Below are positions 41,175 to 50,589 of a DNA stretch of 64,000 nt, piece after piece. Both the position numbers and the translations under genes were made by a program. The stretch is taken from assembly GCF_963667735.1 (NCBI RefSeq), contig NZ_OY763919.1, positions 2,729,539 through 2,793,538 of the forward strand, read 5' to 3'. The notes below the pieces were generated by a model. It was given only the letters and a program-made list of their open reading frames with translations, ran no database searches and was not told the DNA's origin. How positions within the stretch are numbered: position 1 is the first letter of the stretch; each line of letters opens with the position of its first letter. Origin of the DNA: an uncultured Methanoregula sp. Lineage in GTDB: Archaea; Halobacteriota; Methanomicrobia; Methanomicrobiales; Methanospirillaceae.

Positions 41175-41410
41175 GGTTATGCCTCCCGCCGGGCCTCGCG
41201 GGATTTTTTGTCCAGGTCCCCTCAGCAAATCATCTTTCTTCTTATAGGAAACGGGGGGGTAAAGGTATATGAAACCTGCCGGAATTGTTCCGGCATTTTT
41301 GTCCGGGCCTGCCGCCCTGCCCCGGAATATACGGGAGTTGCAACTTGGTCTGTCTTTTTTCTCCGCCGGCAACGAAAGAAAAACCTGTTCTGTCGAAAAC
41401 CTGTTATGTA

Positions 41411-41602
41411 GGAATTGAATTGGGATAGGGCCACGGGCGCTCACCGCCTCATCGGGGCTCGCCCCGTGGAGCACGAGCTTACGAAATCCATATGATTTTT
41501 TAAATGATGGTCAAAGGGGCTTGCCACATTGGGCTGCCTTTCCCTTTGGGGGAGAGAGGGGGTCACACTCACAATTTTCAGTCAAGTGCGCTACACGAAT
41601 GA
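41411..41602 (-). repeat. Dispersed non-coding repeat, copy 2
   Basis: Reverse complement of the same repeat family as copies 1 and 3, full length (about 192 bp). It shares ATCATTCGTG, GAGTGTGACCCCC, CCCAAAGGG, GCAAGCCCC, CTCGTGCTCCACGGGGCGAG and GGCGGTGAGCGCCCGTGG with copy 3. It lies between the agmatinase and PhzF genes (both minus strand). Confidence 0.85.
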
Positions 41603-41621
41603 TCTCTACAGAGCAGAAAAA

Positions 41622-42413
41622 TCAGACAAGGAGTTTTCCCGACAGGACATGGACTGCATGGCCTGCGAGGAGAACGCGATCGCCTTCGAGCTTCACCCGG
41701 ACCGATCCGCCCCGGGGGGAGCACTGGAACCCGACCATCTCGGTTTTCTTGAGTTTCTCTCCCCAGTACGGCCCGAGACAGCAGTGGGCCGAGCCGGTGA
41801 CCGGATCTTCCGGCACGCCGACAGCCGGAGCGAAGAACCGGGATACGAAATCGAAATGCGGGAGATCGGAGGCCGCAGTTACGATGATCCCCCGGGCCCG
41901 GATGGCCGAGAGGGCGTTCAGATCCGGTTCAAGGCTGCAGACATCGTCCGCGAGCGGCAGTTCCACAAGAATATCGAACCGGTTCCTGCCGGTGTACAGG
42001 GGTTCGATCCCGAGCGCCTGCCCAAGACCGGGAATCGGCATCGATGTGGCGGGAGGTTCTGCGGGAAAATCCATGCTGATCCAGTCGCCGTCCCGCCGGG
42101 CAGTCAGTTTGCCGGACAGGGTCTCAAAGACAATTGCCTTGTTCTGGGAAACGCGGCCGGTCTCCCAGAGCACGGACGCGGCGGCGAGCGTGGCATGGCC
42201 GCAGAGCTTGACTTCCTCTCTGGGAGTGAACCAGCGCAGGTTCCAGTTCGTTCCTTCAGGAAACAAAAACGCGGTCTCCGAATGCTTCAGCTCGGCTGCC
42301 ACCTGCTGCATCCACGCGTCATCGGCCGGGCCATCCGGGATGCAGACACCGGCAACGTTCCCGCGGAACGGGGCCTGGGTGAAAGCGTCAACGAGGTGCA
42401 GTTCTGCTTGCAT
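41622..42413 (-). CDS. PhzF-family isomerase
   Basis: A 263-residue protein of the PhzF/diaminopimelate-epimerase fold: VDAFTQAPFRGNVAGVCIP at the start, the conserved SETAFLFP (catalytic Glu), LCGHATLAAASVLWE and the second-domain EDPVTGSAHCCLGPYWGEKL. PhzF-like proteins isomerise small acids; substrates of archaeal members are mostly unknown. I begin at the ATG at 42413 since VDAF should stand near the N-terminus. Confidence 0.9.
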   Translation of the reverse strand: MQAELHLVDAFTQAPFRGNVAGVCIPDGPADDAWMQQVAAELKHSETAFLFPEGTNWNLRWFTPREEVKLCGHATLAAASVLWETGRVSQNKAIVFETLSGKLTARRDGDWISMDFPAEPPATSMPIPGLGQALGIEPLYTGRNRFDILVELPLADDVCSLEPDLNALSAIRARGIIVTAASDLPHFDFVSRFFAPAVGVPEDPVTGSAHCCLGPYWGEKLKKTEMVGFQCSPRGGSVRVKLEGDRVLLAGHAVHVLSGKLLV

Positions 42414-42511
42414 GGAAGAGTGATTGCGGGCCGGGCCTATAAAAAATTCGAAACAGACCTTACGGTCCATGAACCAGGGAAACGTTCAGGAAAAACGCTT
42501 AAGAGAAAACG

Positions 42512-42677
42512 TGGGGTTGGTGAGATTTGAACTCACGATCGACGGGTCTCTCCGACATGCATCAGTGCTCCAACGGGTCATCATATTGAATCAGCAGACC
42601 CATTGTTCATCATCTGCGAGCACGAGAACGCAAAGACCGCTGGAGCCCGTCGCCATTCCGGGCTAGGCCACAACCCC
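42512..42677 (-). tRNA. tRNA-Trp(CCA) with a 92-nt intron
   Basis: Exon 1 is 42677-42640 (acceptor GGGGTTG, D-arm GCC...GGC, anticodon stem ACGGG, loop CTCCAG) and exon 2 is 42547-42512 (A, CCCGT, CGATC, T-arm GTGAG-TTCAAAT-CTCAC, CAACCCC, discriminator A). Anticodon CCA. The intron (42639-42548) interrupts after position 37, the standard place in archaeal tRNA-Trp. Joined exons make 74 nt with all stems paired. Confidence 0.95.
42548..42639 (-). ncRNA. Box C/D guide RNA within the tRNA-Trp intron
   Basis: The intron shows, 5' to 3', box C (GATGATGA), D' (CTGA), C' (ATGATGA) and D (CTGA). The guide before box D (TGGAGC) pairs with GCTCCA so that the fifth base before the box faces C34. The guide before D' (GGGTCT) pairs with AGACCC so that the fifth base faces position 39. 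This is the known arrangement in Haloferax and other euryarchaea, where the intron guides 2'-O-methylation of C34 and position 39 of its own pre-tRNA. Confidence 0.88.
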
Positions 42678-43012
42678 TCTCGCGTCCAGCTCCGGGACGA
42701 ATCCCGTGCTGACCTAACATAATCGCATTGTACAAACTTAAGAGTTTTGTTGTTTTCTGGAGGGGGACGGGTACGGGATCGCCTGCCGCGTTCAGGCCCC
42801 CGTACGGTTCCGGGTGTTCAGTGCACCAGCGCCCGGTTTCCCGGCACCACGGGCGGTCCGGTCGGATCCTGCACAGGACCGGCTGGTTCCCGCAAATCCC
42901 GGCCCGGCCGGGGATTCCCTCAGGATCGCCGGCAGTTCCAAAAGTAACGCAGGTGCACCACCCTCACGCAAAATCATCATCCATATATTATCCGGTACCC
43001 CATCACATACCA
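42678..43012. promoter_or_regulatory. Intergenic region with TATA box of the acyl-CoA synthetase gene
   Basis: ATATATTA (42983-42990) lies about 26 nt before the ATG at 43013, which fits a leaderless message; no ribosome site is seen. The rest (42720-42980) is GC-rich with no gene; the frame that runs upstream from the synthetase has no start signal. The promoter of the divergent tRNA is expected just right of 42678. Confidence 0.55.
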
Positions 43013-44713
43013 ATGGTTGAGGGCAGTTACACGTGCGGAACTTCAGCAGTCCCCCTGCTGGGCATGACCATCAGCGAGATGGTCGACAGTATTGCAGCAA
43101 AATACCCGGACACGGAAGCCATCGTATCCGTGCACCAGAACATACGGTGGACGTACCGGGAATTTGTCGGTCAGGTGAACCTTGTAGCAAGAGCCCTGAT
43201 GGGCCTCGGGGTGGAGAAAGGCGACCGGGTCGGCATCTGGGCCATGAACCATGCCGAGTGGGTGGTAGTCCAGTTCGCCACCTCCAAGATCGGCGCCATC
43301 ATGGTGAACATCAACCCGGCGTACCGCACGTACGAGCTCGAGTACGTACTCAAGCAGGCCGAGATCTCGACCCTGATCGTGCAGGGCCGGTTCAAGACCT
43401 CGGACTACGTGGGGATGTTCTACGAGGCCTGCCCCGAGGCGTACGAGTGCAAGCCGGGAAAGATCTCCTGCGAGAAGTTCCCGTTTTTGAAAAATGCGGT
43501 CTTCATGGGCGACATCCCGTACAACGGCATGTTCACCTGGGGCGATTTCCTGGAGAAAGCGGATGCGATCACGATAGACGACGTCCTGGAGCGGGGCGAA
43601 GGGCTCTCGTTCGACGACCCGATCAACATCCAGTACACGAGCGGTACCACCGGCTTCCCCAAAGGTGTTGTCTTAACCCACCATTCCGTCCTCAACAACG
43701 GGTACATCATCGGGGAGGGCATGGGCTTTACCGAGAAGGACCGGCTCTGCATCCCGGTTCCCTTCTACCACTGCTTCGGCATGGTCCTCAGTAACCTCGC
43801 CTGCGTAACCCACGGCACGACCATGGTGCTCCCCGCCCCGACTTTCGATGCCGAAGAAGTCTTAAAGACCGTGGAGAAAGAGCGCTGCACGGCGCTGCAC
43901 GGTGTCCCGACCATGTTCATTGCCGAACTCTCGCACCCGAACTTTTCGAAATACGATCTCCGGTCCCTCCGCACCGGCATCATGGCCGGTTCTCCCTGCC
44001 CGATCGAAGTGATGAAACAGGTCAACACCCAGATGCACATGAGCGAGATCGTGATCGTGTACGGCCAGACCGAGACGAGCCCCGGCGTCACGATGACGAC
44101 AACCAAAGACCCGCTCGAACGCCGGGTCACCACCATCGGCAGGGCATTTCCCCACACGGAACTCAAGATCATCGACTCCAAGACCGGCAAGATCGTACCG
44201 TTCGGCGAGATCGGCGAGATCTGCGCCCGCGGCTACTGCGTCATGAAATGCTATTACAACAATCCCTCGGCCACCCATGCAACGCTCGACAAGGATCGCT
44301 GGAACCACACGGGGGACCTCGGCACCATGGACGAGGAGGGCTACTTCAAGATCGTGGGCCGGCTCAAGGACATGGTGATCCGGGGCGGGGAGAACATCTA
44401 CCCGCGGGAGATCGAGGAGTTCCTCCACCACCACGAGAAGATCTCGGATGTGTACGTGGTCGGCGTGCCGGATATCAAGTACGGCGAGGAGCTCTGCGCC
44501 TGGGTGAAGATGAAGCCGGGCCAGACCATGACCGAGCAGGATGTCAAGGATTTCTGCAAAGGCAAGATCGCCCACTACAAGATCCCGCGGTACGTCATGT
44601 TCGTGAATGACTTCCCGATCAATATCTCCGGCAAGATCCAGAAATACAAGATGCGGGACGAGTCGATCAAGGTGCTCGGCCTTGAAGAGGCTGACAAGGT
44701 CCTGACCGCATAA
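43013..44713 (+). CDS. AMP-forming acyl-CoA synthetase
   Basis: A 566-residue adenylate-forming enzyme: P-loop-like YTSGTTGFPKGVVLTH, then YGQTETSPGVT, hinge GRLKDMVIRGGENIYPREIE and a C-terminal catalytic Lys in INISGKIQKYKMR. The layout matches FadD/medium-chain acyl-CoA synthetases, which make acyl-AMP and then acyl-CoA. In a methanogen the substrate may be a short or branched fatty acid for assimilation or amino-acid synthesis (inference). A poly-T run (44724-44729) follows. Confidence 0.92.
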   Translation: MVEGSYTCGTSAVPLLGMTISEMVDSIAAKYPDTEAIVSVHQNIRWTYREFVGQVNLVARALMGLGVEKGDRVGIWAMNHAEWVVVQFATSKIGAIMVNINPAYRTYELEYVLKQAEISTLIVQGRFKTSDYVGMFYEACPEAYECKPGKISCEKFPFLKNAVFMGDIPYNGMFTWGDFLEKADAITIDDVLERGEGLSFDDPINIQYTSGTTGFPKGVVLTHHSVLNNGYIIGEGMGFTEKDRLCIPVPFYHCFGMVLSNLACVTHGTTMVLPAPTFDAEEVLKTVEKERCTALHGVPTMFIAELSHPNFSKYDLRSLRTGIMAGSPCPIEVMKQVNTQMHMSEIVIVYGQTETSPGVTMTTTKDPLERRVTTIGRAFPHTELKIIDSKTGKIVPFGEIGEICARGYCVMKCYYNNPSATHATLDKDRWNHTGDLGTMDEEGYFKIVGRLKDMVIRGGENIYPREIEEFLHHHEKISDVYVVGVPDIKYGEELCAWVKMKPGQTMTEQDVKDFCKGKIAHYKIPRYVMFVNDFPINISGKIQKYKMRDESIKVLGLEEADKVLTA

Positions 44714-44723
44714 GCAATCCTTC

Positions 44724-44729
44724 TTTTTT
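44724..44729 (+). terminator. Poly-T terminator after the acyl-CoA synthetase gene
   Basis: A TTTTTT run 10 nt after the stop codon. Confidence 0.35.
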
Positions 44730-44850
44730 CTCATCGTCTCCCAAAGCCGGACCGCAGGTCACTTCATCCTCTCCGCCCCCAATCCTCCCCACAGCGAAAA
44801 AAATTTGGAGGGGAACCTCCTACACGATGCTTGATGGCAGGTGGGAGATT

Positions 44851-45273
44851 ATGCGAACGGGGTACAGGGTTCTTATGCTTGTTATCGTCGCGATAATCCT
44901 TGCAGGGTGCATTGGAGCATCGCCGGAGATAGTGATGCCGAAGACACGGCTTGCCAACGGGGATACACCCGGTATCAGCAACTGCTTTTTCCGGATCAAT
45001 GATTCTGCGCATAGCCTGCATACGGGGCCGGTTACGGAGATCACCCTGACGGGGTACATCGGCAACAGCTGCAGCCGGCCCATGGACAACCTCGTGGTTC
45101 ACGGCACATTCTTTGATCGGGACGGGAAGGTCATTGCGGCCACAGAGACCCGGGCCGGGTACCTTGGACCTGGCGATGGTGCGGCGTTCAGCCTCTCGAT
45201 CAACACTGAATACTCCGGACCTTTTACCTACAGGATCTGGCCGGAGATCCGGGAAGAGAAGAAATTATTCTGA
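44851..45273 (+). CDS. Lipoprotein with FxLYD-like beta domain
   Basis: A 140-residue lipoprotein: lipobox IILAGC (Cys about 20), then a beta domain with EITLTGYIGNSCSRPMDNLV, FDRDGKVIAATETRAGYLGP and GDGAAFSLSIN. This order (strand, NLV, F-D-x-x-GKVI, GxxLxPG) is that of FxLYD/DUF3426-type Ig folds. I start at the ATG at 44851, with GGTGGGAG upstream. Function unknown. Convergent with the ABC-2 permease gene. Confidence 0.7.
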   Translation: MRTGYRVLMLVIVAIILAGCIGASPEIVMPKTRLANGDTPGISNCFFRINDSAHSLHTGPVTEITLTGYIGNSCSRPMDNLVVHGTFFDRDGKVIAATETRAGYLGPGDGAAFSLSINTEYSGPFTYRIWPEIREEKKLF

Positions 45274-45314
45274 ATTTTCCCGTTCCTGTTTTTCCGGTCC
45301 GGCATACTGACGGA

Positions 45315-46040
45315 TCAGTCGTTGAATTTCTTGTAGAGCCGGTTTGCCACGAACTGGAAGACCAGGATAAAGATGCAGATCATCGCGACATCGGCCAGGG
45401 GATGGAACAGCGTGGTGCCCGAATAGGCCGCCTGGATCAGGTCGTTGCCGTAGGTCAGGGGCGAGAGATACACGATGAACTGGCCTGCGGCCGGGATCTG
45501 GCTGACCGGGATGAAAACGCCGGAGACAAAGATCAGCGGCATCCGCACAAGGTTCAGCATGGACATGATATCCCCCGGGCTCTCGGTCGGGTACGCGGAG
45601 AAGAGCGTGCCCATGGTGGCAAAGCAGAACGACGTGAGGACGAGGCCGAGCAGAAGGGGCCAGATGCTCACGATGGGTGTTCTGAAGAGAACAAGCCCGG
45701 CGAGCAGCGGGACGAACGCGATCCCGATGCTGTAGAGAAAACCGCTCAGGCTCTCGCCGAGCACGACCGTATGGAGGGAGATCGGGGCCGAGATGAGCCG
45801 GTCAAAGGTCTTCATCCGCCGCTCGATGGGGATGGAGACGGGTTCGATGGAGGATGCGGAGAAGAGGATAGTGATCGCGATAAGACCCGGGATCATCGAA
45901 GACGGTTCTGCAGGCCGGCCGATGGCAAATGCGAGGAACATAAAGAGCGGGAAGAGCGCTCCCGAGACGACGATGTTGGGCTTCAGGTAATAGATGAGGA
46001 TGTCCTTTTTTGCAATCGCCCAGGCAGCATGGAGTTCCAT
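45315..46040 (-). CDS. ABC-2-type permease
   Basis: A 241-residue permease with six helices: AAWAIAKKDILIYYLKPNIV at the N-terminus, then hydrophobic segments with the conserved central MKTFDRLISAPIS loop and FVSGVFIPVSQIPAAGQFIV, typical of the ABC-2 (DrrB-like) class. Partner of the ATPase gene just upstream. The ATG at 46040 is 29 nt beyond the ATPase stop; a TTG at 46076 inside the ATPase end is an alternative. Exports a lipid, drug or polysaccharide (substrate unknown). Confidence 0.88.
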   Translation of the reverse strand: MELHAAWAIAKKDILIYYLKPNIVVSGALFPLFMFLAFAIGRPAEPSSMIPGLIAITILFSASSIEPVSIPIERRMKTFDRLISAPISLHTVVLGESLSGFLYSIGIAFVPLLAGLVLFRTPIVSIWPLLLGLVLTSFCFATMGTLFSAYPTESPGDIMSMLNLVRMPLIFVSGVFIPVSQIPAAGQFIVYLSPLTYGNDLIQAAYSGTTLFHPLADVAMICIFILVFQFVANRLYKKFND

Positions 46041-46068
46041 GCACAGCTGCCCGCAGGTATCCCCAAAT

Positions 46069-47025
46069 TCAGTCAACGGTCTTCACCCCTTTTGTCCGGA
46101 TATCGAGGCCGGTGAGCCGGATGAAGACATCCTCGAGGCTTGGCCCGAGCGTAGTGATGCTGATCACCCGGGCCTTCCGGGCTGCGGCAAAGGCCATGAC
46201 CCCGTCGATCACTGCAGGGGGGTCCTCGGTGATCAACCGGAACTTGTCCCCCTGCTTGACAACTTCGCTCACGGCGGGGATCTGTTCCAGCTCCTCCACC
46301 GGCACGGGTACGGGAGCATCGAAGGCCACTTCCACCGACTGGACGCTCTGGATCGTCTTTTTGAGCCGTTCGGGGGAGTCGATGGCTGCGATCTTCCCGT
46401 GGTTGATGATGGCAACCCGGTCGCAGGCAAGGTTGGCTTCCTCGATATTATGGGTGGTGAGAAAGACGGTCACGCCCTGCTCGTTGAGATTTCGGATCAC
46501 GTCGCGGATGATCAGGTTGCTCTGCACGTCGAGGCCGGAGGTGGGTTCGTCGAGGAAGACGAGCCGGGGATCGTTGATGAGCCCCATGGCGAGCGTGAGC
46601 CGGCGTTTCATTCCTTTTGAGAACCCGTTCGTCTTGTCGTGCCTGCGCTCCAGGAGGCCGAAGAGTTCGAGGAGTTCTTCTGCCCGCTTCTCCCGCAAGG
46701 ATTTCCCGACATGGTAGAGCTCGGCGGTGAACATCAGGTTCTGCCAGGCCGTGAGATCGGTGTAGATATTGGAGGTCTCGTGCACGATCCCCATCTGGCG
46801 CCGGGCGGCGATTGTCTCTCTGACGATATCTTTCCCAAATATCCGTGCCGTCCCTTCCGTGGGAGGAGAGATCCCGGTCAGGATGCGGATCGTGGTTGTC
46901 TTTCCCGCACCGTTCGGGCCGAGGAACCCGAAGGTCTCGCCTTCCTGTACTGAAAAGTCCACGTGGGAGAGGGCCTGGATATTCCCAAAGCGTTTCGACA
47001 GTGCTTCTGTTTCGATCGCAAACAT
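46069..47025 (-). CDS. ABC-2 transporter ATPase (DrrA/NatA type)
   Basis: A 318-residue ATPase with Walker A GPNGAGKTTTIRIL, signature FSKGMKRRLTLAMGL, Walker B LVFLDEPTSGLD and switch His in LTTHN. The C-terminal extension (about 235-318, VEVAFDAPVPVPVEELE) matches the DrrA-type accessory domain. It forms an exporter with the following permease. The gene is alone otherwise. Confidence 0.93.
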   Translation of the reverse strand: MFAIETEALSKRFGNIQALSHVDFSVQEGETFGFLGPNGAGKTTTIRILTGISPPTEGTARIFGKDIVRETIAARRQMGIVHETSNIYTDLTAWQNLMFTAELYHVGKSLREKRAEELLELFGLLERRHDKTNGFSKGMKRRLTLAMGLINDPRLVFLDEPTSGLDVQSNLIIRDVIRNLNEQGVTVFLTTHNIEEANLACDRVAIINHGKIAAIDSPERLKKTIQSVQSVEVAFDAPVPVPVEELEQIPAVSEVVKQGDKFRLITEDPPAVIDGVMAFAAARKARVISITTLGPSLEDVFIRLTGLDIRTKGVKTVD

Positions 47026-47269
47026 ACCGGATCACCGGGGTGAATAGTACACCATTCGTTGGGTACCCTATATCTCTATGTTTTCAGGAAGGTTGCCGGG
47101 GACCATGCCCGGACGGGTGTTATTGCATCCGCCGGCCACATACCGGGGATGAACGCGATGCTCGTAATCGGGATGATGCCGGATGGGGCACATCTGCTAT
47201 GGAGACATCAAAGACTGGATTCAAACCGGAGAATCTGCATTCCGAAAAAGAAAAAAGGTTTTTGAGTCC

Positions 47270-47497
47270 TTATATCACACCGAACCATGCGATATAGGAG
47301 ACCGAGATCATGACAATGAAGAGCACGATCAGGATCTTGAAGCCGCACTTTTTGCAGATGCGGAAGTGCGAGGGGTTCTGATCCTCGGTGTAGGAGGATT
47401 TGCAGACGCGGCAGGTCTTGGTGGGCCCGTGCTGGGCGGGGTGGTCGTGGTGTTCGAATGCCGGGTGATGAGACATATCCTGTACAGTCAACTGCAT
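47270..47497 (-). CDS. Small zinc-ribbon membrane protein
   Basis: A 75-residue protein: a His-rich N-tail (HHPAFEHHDHPAQHG), a zinc knuckle pair CRVCKSS and CKKCGFK, then one C-terminal helix (ILIVLFIVMISVSYIAWF). The zinc finger faces the cytoplasm by the positive-inside rule. M8 (47476), preceded by CAGGAT, is an alternative start. Function unknown. Confidence 0.65.
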   Translation of the reverse strand: MQLTVQDMSHHPAFEHHDHPAQHGPTKTCRVCKSSYTEDQNPSHFRICKKCGFKILIVLFIVMISVSYIAWFGVI

Positions 47498-47944
47498 TGA
47501 GGAAAAACGTGTCGGAAGATTTCCATGAAAATGAACAACAGATCCCTGGGGCTTTCCCGTACGGGGATACCCACCGGACGGGAATTACGCCAGGCTTTTT
47601 TACCGTCAACAACGTGATATTCAAAAAAACCAGTTGAATCATTCCCAAAAAATATTTTTCACAGATACATCTATGAGCCCACGAACCAATTGTCCCCCAT
47701 CACAACCGTGTGATAAGATCCTGCGCATCCATCCTTTCGCTGCCAGCGTCCCCGGGACCTGAATAACGGGGCGAAACTGTACCGGAATAACCATTTTTCC
47801 TGTGTTCACGGGTAACCTGCAGTTCGTCTCGTGCGCGAAAGACCGGAGTAACGGGCCCGGAAAAATGGCAGTGCACAGGAGCCGGAACAGCTTTTTTGCA
47901 GGCAGGAAAGCAGACGGGAGAGAATCAGTACCATGAGGAAGTAA
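47498..47944. other. Long upstream region of the thermosome gene
   Basis: No gene seen in 447 bp. An AT-rich word AAAAAATATTTTT (47647-47659) could be the TATA/BRE region of the thermosome gene or of the divergent small gene; nearer to the ATG there is no clear TATA. CATGAGGAAGTAA immediately before the ATG supplies the ribosome site. Confidence 0.4.
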
Positions 47945-49558
47945 ATGTCACAACAACTTGGCGGGCAGCAGATAATCATTCTCAGGCAGGGAACAACGCG
48001 GAACCGCGGGCAGGAAGCCCAGAACAACAACATTGCCGCAGCAAAGGCAGTGGCAAACGCAGTCCGTTCCACCCTCGGGCCAAAAGGCATGGACAAGATG
48101 CTCATCGATGGCATCGGGGAGATCACCATCACCAACGATGGCGCAACCATCCTGCAGCAGATGGACATCGAACACCCTGCCGCAAAGATGATGGTCGAGA
48201 TTGCAAAAACCCAGGACAAGGAAGTGGGCGATGGTACGACATCGGCGGTCGTTCTTGCCGGGGAACTTTTGAAAAACGCAGAGTATCTCCTCAATCAGAA
48301 GATTCACCCTACCGTTATTGCGGAGGGATACCAGCAGGCTGCGGCAAAATCCCAGGAGATCCTGGCAAAATTTGCGGTTGCCGTGAAACAGGGCGACCGC
48401 GTGATGCTCAAAAAAGTTGCAGAAACCGCGATCAGCGGCAAAGGAGCCGAGGCTTACAAGGATCTTCTCTGCGATATGGTCGTCGATGCGATAACCCGGG
48501 TCACCGATGACGATGGCAGTGTTGATATTGCGCACGTGAACGTTTTAAAGAAAGTCGGGGGCGCGATAGAAGATACTGTGCTTGTCGAAGGAATGGTCAT
48601 CGACAAGGAACGCTCGCACCCGTCAATGCCAAAGGAAGTAAAGGATGCAAAAATCCTTCTCCTCAATGCAGCCCTCGAATACAAAAAGACCGAAGTGAAT
48701 GCCAAGATCAATATCTCCCGGCCCGAGCAGGTTCAGGCATTTTTAGACGAGGACCAGCAGATGATCCAGGTCATGGCGGACAAAGTGATCCGGACGGGTG
48801 CAACGGTGGTTTTCTGTGCAAAAGGTATCGATGATACTGCCCAGCACTATCTTGCAAAAGCCGGCATTCTTGCCGCCCGCAGGGTCAAGAAGAGCGACAT
48901 GGACAATCTCTCGCGGGCAACCGGAGCCACGGTGGCAAACAGCCTCGATGCCATAGCGCCGGCCGATCTCGGGTTTGCAGGTCTTGTCGAAGAGAAGAAA
49001 CTCTCCGGCCAGGAGATGATCTCGGTCTCGCACTGCAAAAACCCAAAATCGGTCTCCCTGATCATCCGGGGAGGGTCGGAACATATCATCGACGAGCTCG
49101 AACGGGCGGTCCACGATGCCCTCATGGTTGTGAGCGTTGTTGTAAAGGACAAAAAGATAGTCCCGGGTGGCGGGGCACCGGAGATCGAACTTTCGCGTGA
49201 ATTGCACCGGTATGCGGCAACGGCCGGTGGCCGGATCCAGATCGCGATTGAAGCCTTTGCAAAAGCGCTCGAGGTAATTCCCCGAACGCTTGCCGAGAAC
49301 GCAGGTCTCGATCCCATCGACATGATCGTTGCAATCCGGGCTGCTCACGAGTCCGGGAAGAAGACATTCGGTCTCGATGTCCTTGAGGGCAGACCGGTCG
49401 ATATGCTCAAAGCCGGCGTTGTCGAGCCCCTCCGGGTCAAGACGCAGGCAATTTCAAGCGCTGCCGAAGCAGCAGTCATGATCCTGCGCATCGACGATGT
49501 CATCGCCTCGGCGCGATCCGCGGGCCCGCAGGGCGGGATGCCCCCGGGGAGGGGTTAA
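47945..49558 (+). CDS. thsA: Thermosome subunit (group II chaperonin)
   Basis: A 537-residue chaperonin with the ATP site [16 protein letters not shown], the N-terminal [19 protein letters not shown], the Mg/ATP segment [20 protein letters not shown] and a Gly/Met-rich C-tail (GGMPPGRG). Full family length. Thermosomes fold proteins in a double-ring cage with a built-in lid. Only this subunit gene is in the window. Confidence 0.98.
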   Translation: MSQQLGGQQIIILRQGTTRNRGQEAQNNNIAAAKAVANAVRSTLGPKGMDKMLIDGIGEITITNDGATILQQMDIEHPAAKMMVEIAKTQDKEVGDGTTSAVVLAGELLKNAEYLLNQKIHPTVIAEGYQQAAAKSQEILAKFAVAVKQGDRVMLKKVAETAISGKGAEAYKDLLCDMVVDAITRVTDDDGSVDIAHVNVLKKVGGAIEDTVLVEGMVIDKERSHPSMPKEVKDAKILLLNAALEYKKTEVNAKINISRPEQVQAFLDEDQQMIQVMADKVIRTGATVVFCAKGIDDTAQHYLAKAGILAARRVKKSDMDNLSRATGATVANSLDAIAPADLGFAGLVEEKKLSGQEMISVSHCKNPKSVSLIIRGGSEHIIDELERAVHDALMVVSVVVKDKKIVPGGGAPEIELSRELHRYAATAGGRIQIAIEAFAKALEVIPRTLAENAGLDPIDMIVAIRAAHESGKKTFGLDVLEGRPVDMLKAGVVEPLRVKTQAISSAAEAAVMILRIDDVIASARSAGPQGGMPPGRG

Positions 49559-49604
49559 GCATGCCGGTCGCGACGGGGAAATGCCAGGATATGGGGGGAT
49601 CCCT

Positions 49605-49901
49605 TTGAGCGTAACGGTAAAATTCATGCATTCAACCGGGGCGTTCCACTCCGGGGAGTTCGTCTCTCTTGACCTGGACAAAATATCCCAGCTCAGGATA
49701 ACCCGCCAGCGCAATACCTGTGAACTCCTGGCCATAACCCCGGAAAATCCCCAGCCGAACCAGCCGTATTCGATTGCCCGGAGGGACCGGGAGAACCAGC
49801 TGGAGGCGATCCTGCAGGATCTCCGGGAACTCAGGACAGAGAAGAGAGCGATCACGTACGAGATAACCGATACCGGGATCAGCCGGATAAATACCGGATA
49901 G
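49605..49901 (+). CDS. Conserved small protein (98 aa), TTG start
   Basis: A 98-residue protein I cannot name: beta strands at first (VTVKFMHSTGAFHSGEFVSL), then a charged helix (RRDRENQLEAILQDLRELRTE) and a final strand pair. The TTG at 49605, after GGGGGGAT, gives this length; ATG 49626 is an alternative. It starts 46 nt downstream of the thermosome gene and may share its message. Confidence 0.55.
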   Translation: MSVTVKFMHSTGAFHSGEFVSLDLDKISQLRITRQRNTCELLAITPENPQPNQPYSIARRDRENQLEAILQDLRELRTEKRAITYEITDTGISRINTG

Positions 49902-50027
49902 CCTGTTCCGTACACGGTGTCCGGGATGGTGGGGCCGCTTTGTATCCCGGTATGGATCAATACCGGTTTTCCCTCAAAATTTATTTTTCACCCATCGCTT
50001 TATCATCAGGAAGCAGGAGTATTGCTT

Positions 50028-50306
50028 ATGTCACCGCGACACGAACCAAAACCCCACTCTCGTGATCCGCAGTCACACCCCGGATCCCAGACCGGCCAGG
50101 ACAAGGAACGCCACGATGAGGAAGAACAGCACCACCCGATGGCAAATCCGCATCCCCACCCGGCTCACCACCCGCAGGCAAAACCTGTGCTTCCCAAAAG
50201 GCACGATGCCCATTCCCATCCCCATGGCGATGAACTCCCGGCTCACACAAATCCCCCGGGCCCCCTCAAACCTTCCAAGAAAATGACAAAAACCGGAAAA
50301 TCATAA
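50028..50306 (+). CDS. His-rich low-complexity protein (92 aa)
   Basis: A 92-residue protein with 15 His, many Pro, Lys, Glu and Gln, no Cys and no hydrophobic core: for example NPHPHPAHHPQAKP and RHDAHSHPHGDE. Such proteins bind Ni, Zn or Cu. An AGGAG ribosome site and an upstream AT-rich AATTTATTTTT support the start at 50028. In a methanogen, nickel storage is a sensible guess (inference). Confidence 0.6.
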   Translation: MSPRHEPKPHSRDPQSHPGSQTGQDKERHDEEEQHHPMANPHPHPAHHPQAKPVLPKRHDAHSHPHGDELPAHTNPPGPLKPSKKMTKTGKS

Positions 50307-50376
50307 CCGTGCTCCGGGCAGTGGCAAGCTGGATCCGGGATCTCGAAGACAGCACCCGGGCCTCCTGAAAAAGCGA

Positions 50377-50589
50377 TCACCTTTTTTTGAGTTTTTCAAT
50401 AAGCCCGCTGACCGTTTCCTTTGCCGCCTTTGTCGCCGCTTCATCGCGTTCGAGCGTGAGGGTAACAACATCGCCCTCCCGGGTGCCGGGCGGCAGGAGG
50501 GATGCGGGTACGCTGATCCTGGCCGGCTCGCCTTCGCAAGCGATCAATACGGCAACCGGGTCCTCGATCCGGTCGACAACAGCCTTCAT
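50377..50589 (-). CDS. DUF3006 domain protein
   Basis: A 70-residue protein: KAVVDRIEDPVAVLIACEGE, then an SH3-like strand pattern (PARISVPASLLPPGTREGDV) and a C-terminal helix. This is DUF3006, which is often encoded beside ComEC-like metallo-beta-lactamase proteins, as here. Its start overlaps the lipoprotein stop in ATGA. Confidence 0.88.
   Translation of the reverse strand: MKAVVDRIEDPVAVLIACEGEPARISVPASLLPPGTREGDVVTLTLERDEAATKAAKETVSGLIEKLKKR

Noticed and set aside
41175..41474. N-terminal extension of the agmatinase starting MLHGASPDEAVSARG
   Set aside because: It lies in the dispersed repeat; the same peptide is encoded by the other copies, while the real start has a GGGAGG site.
42424..42666. 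Plus-strand frame across the tRNA-Trp gene
   Set aside because: It is a shadow of the tRNA and its intron.
42728..43012. 95-residue extension of the acyl-CoA synthetase
   Set aside because: Low-complexity Arg/Pro/Gly sequence with no start signal; the TATA box at 42983 lies inside it and points to the ATG at 43013.
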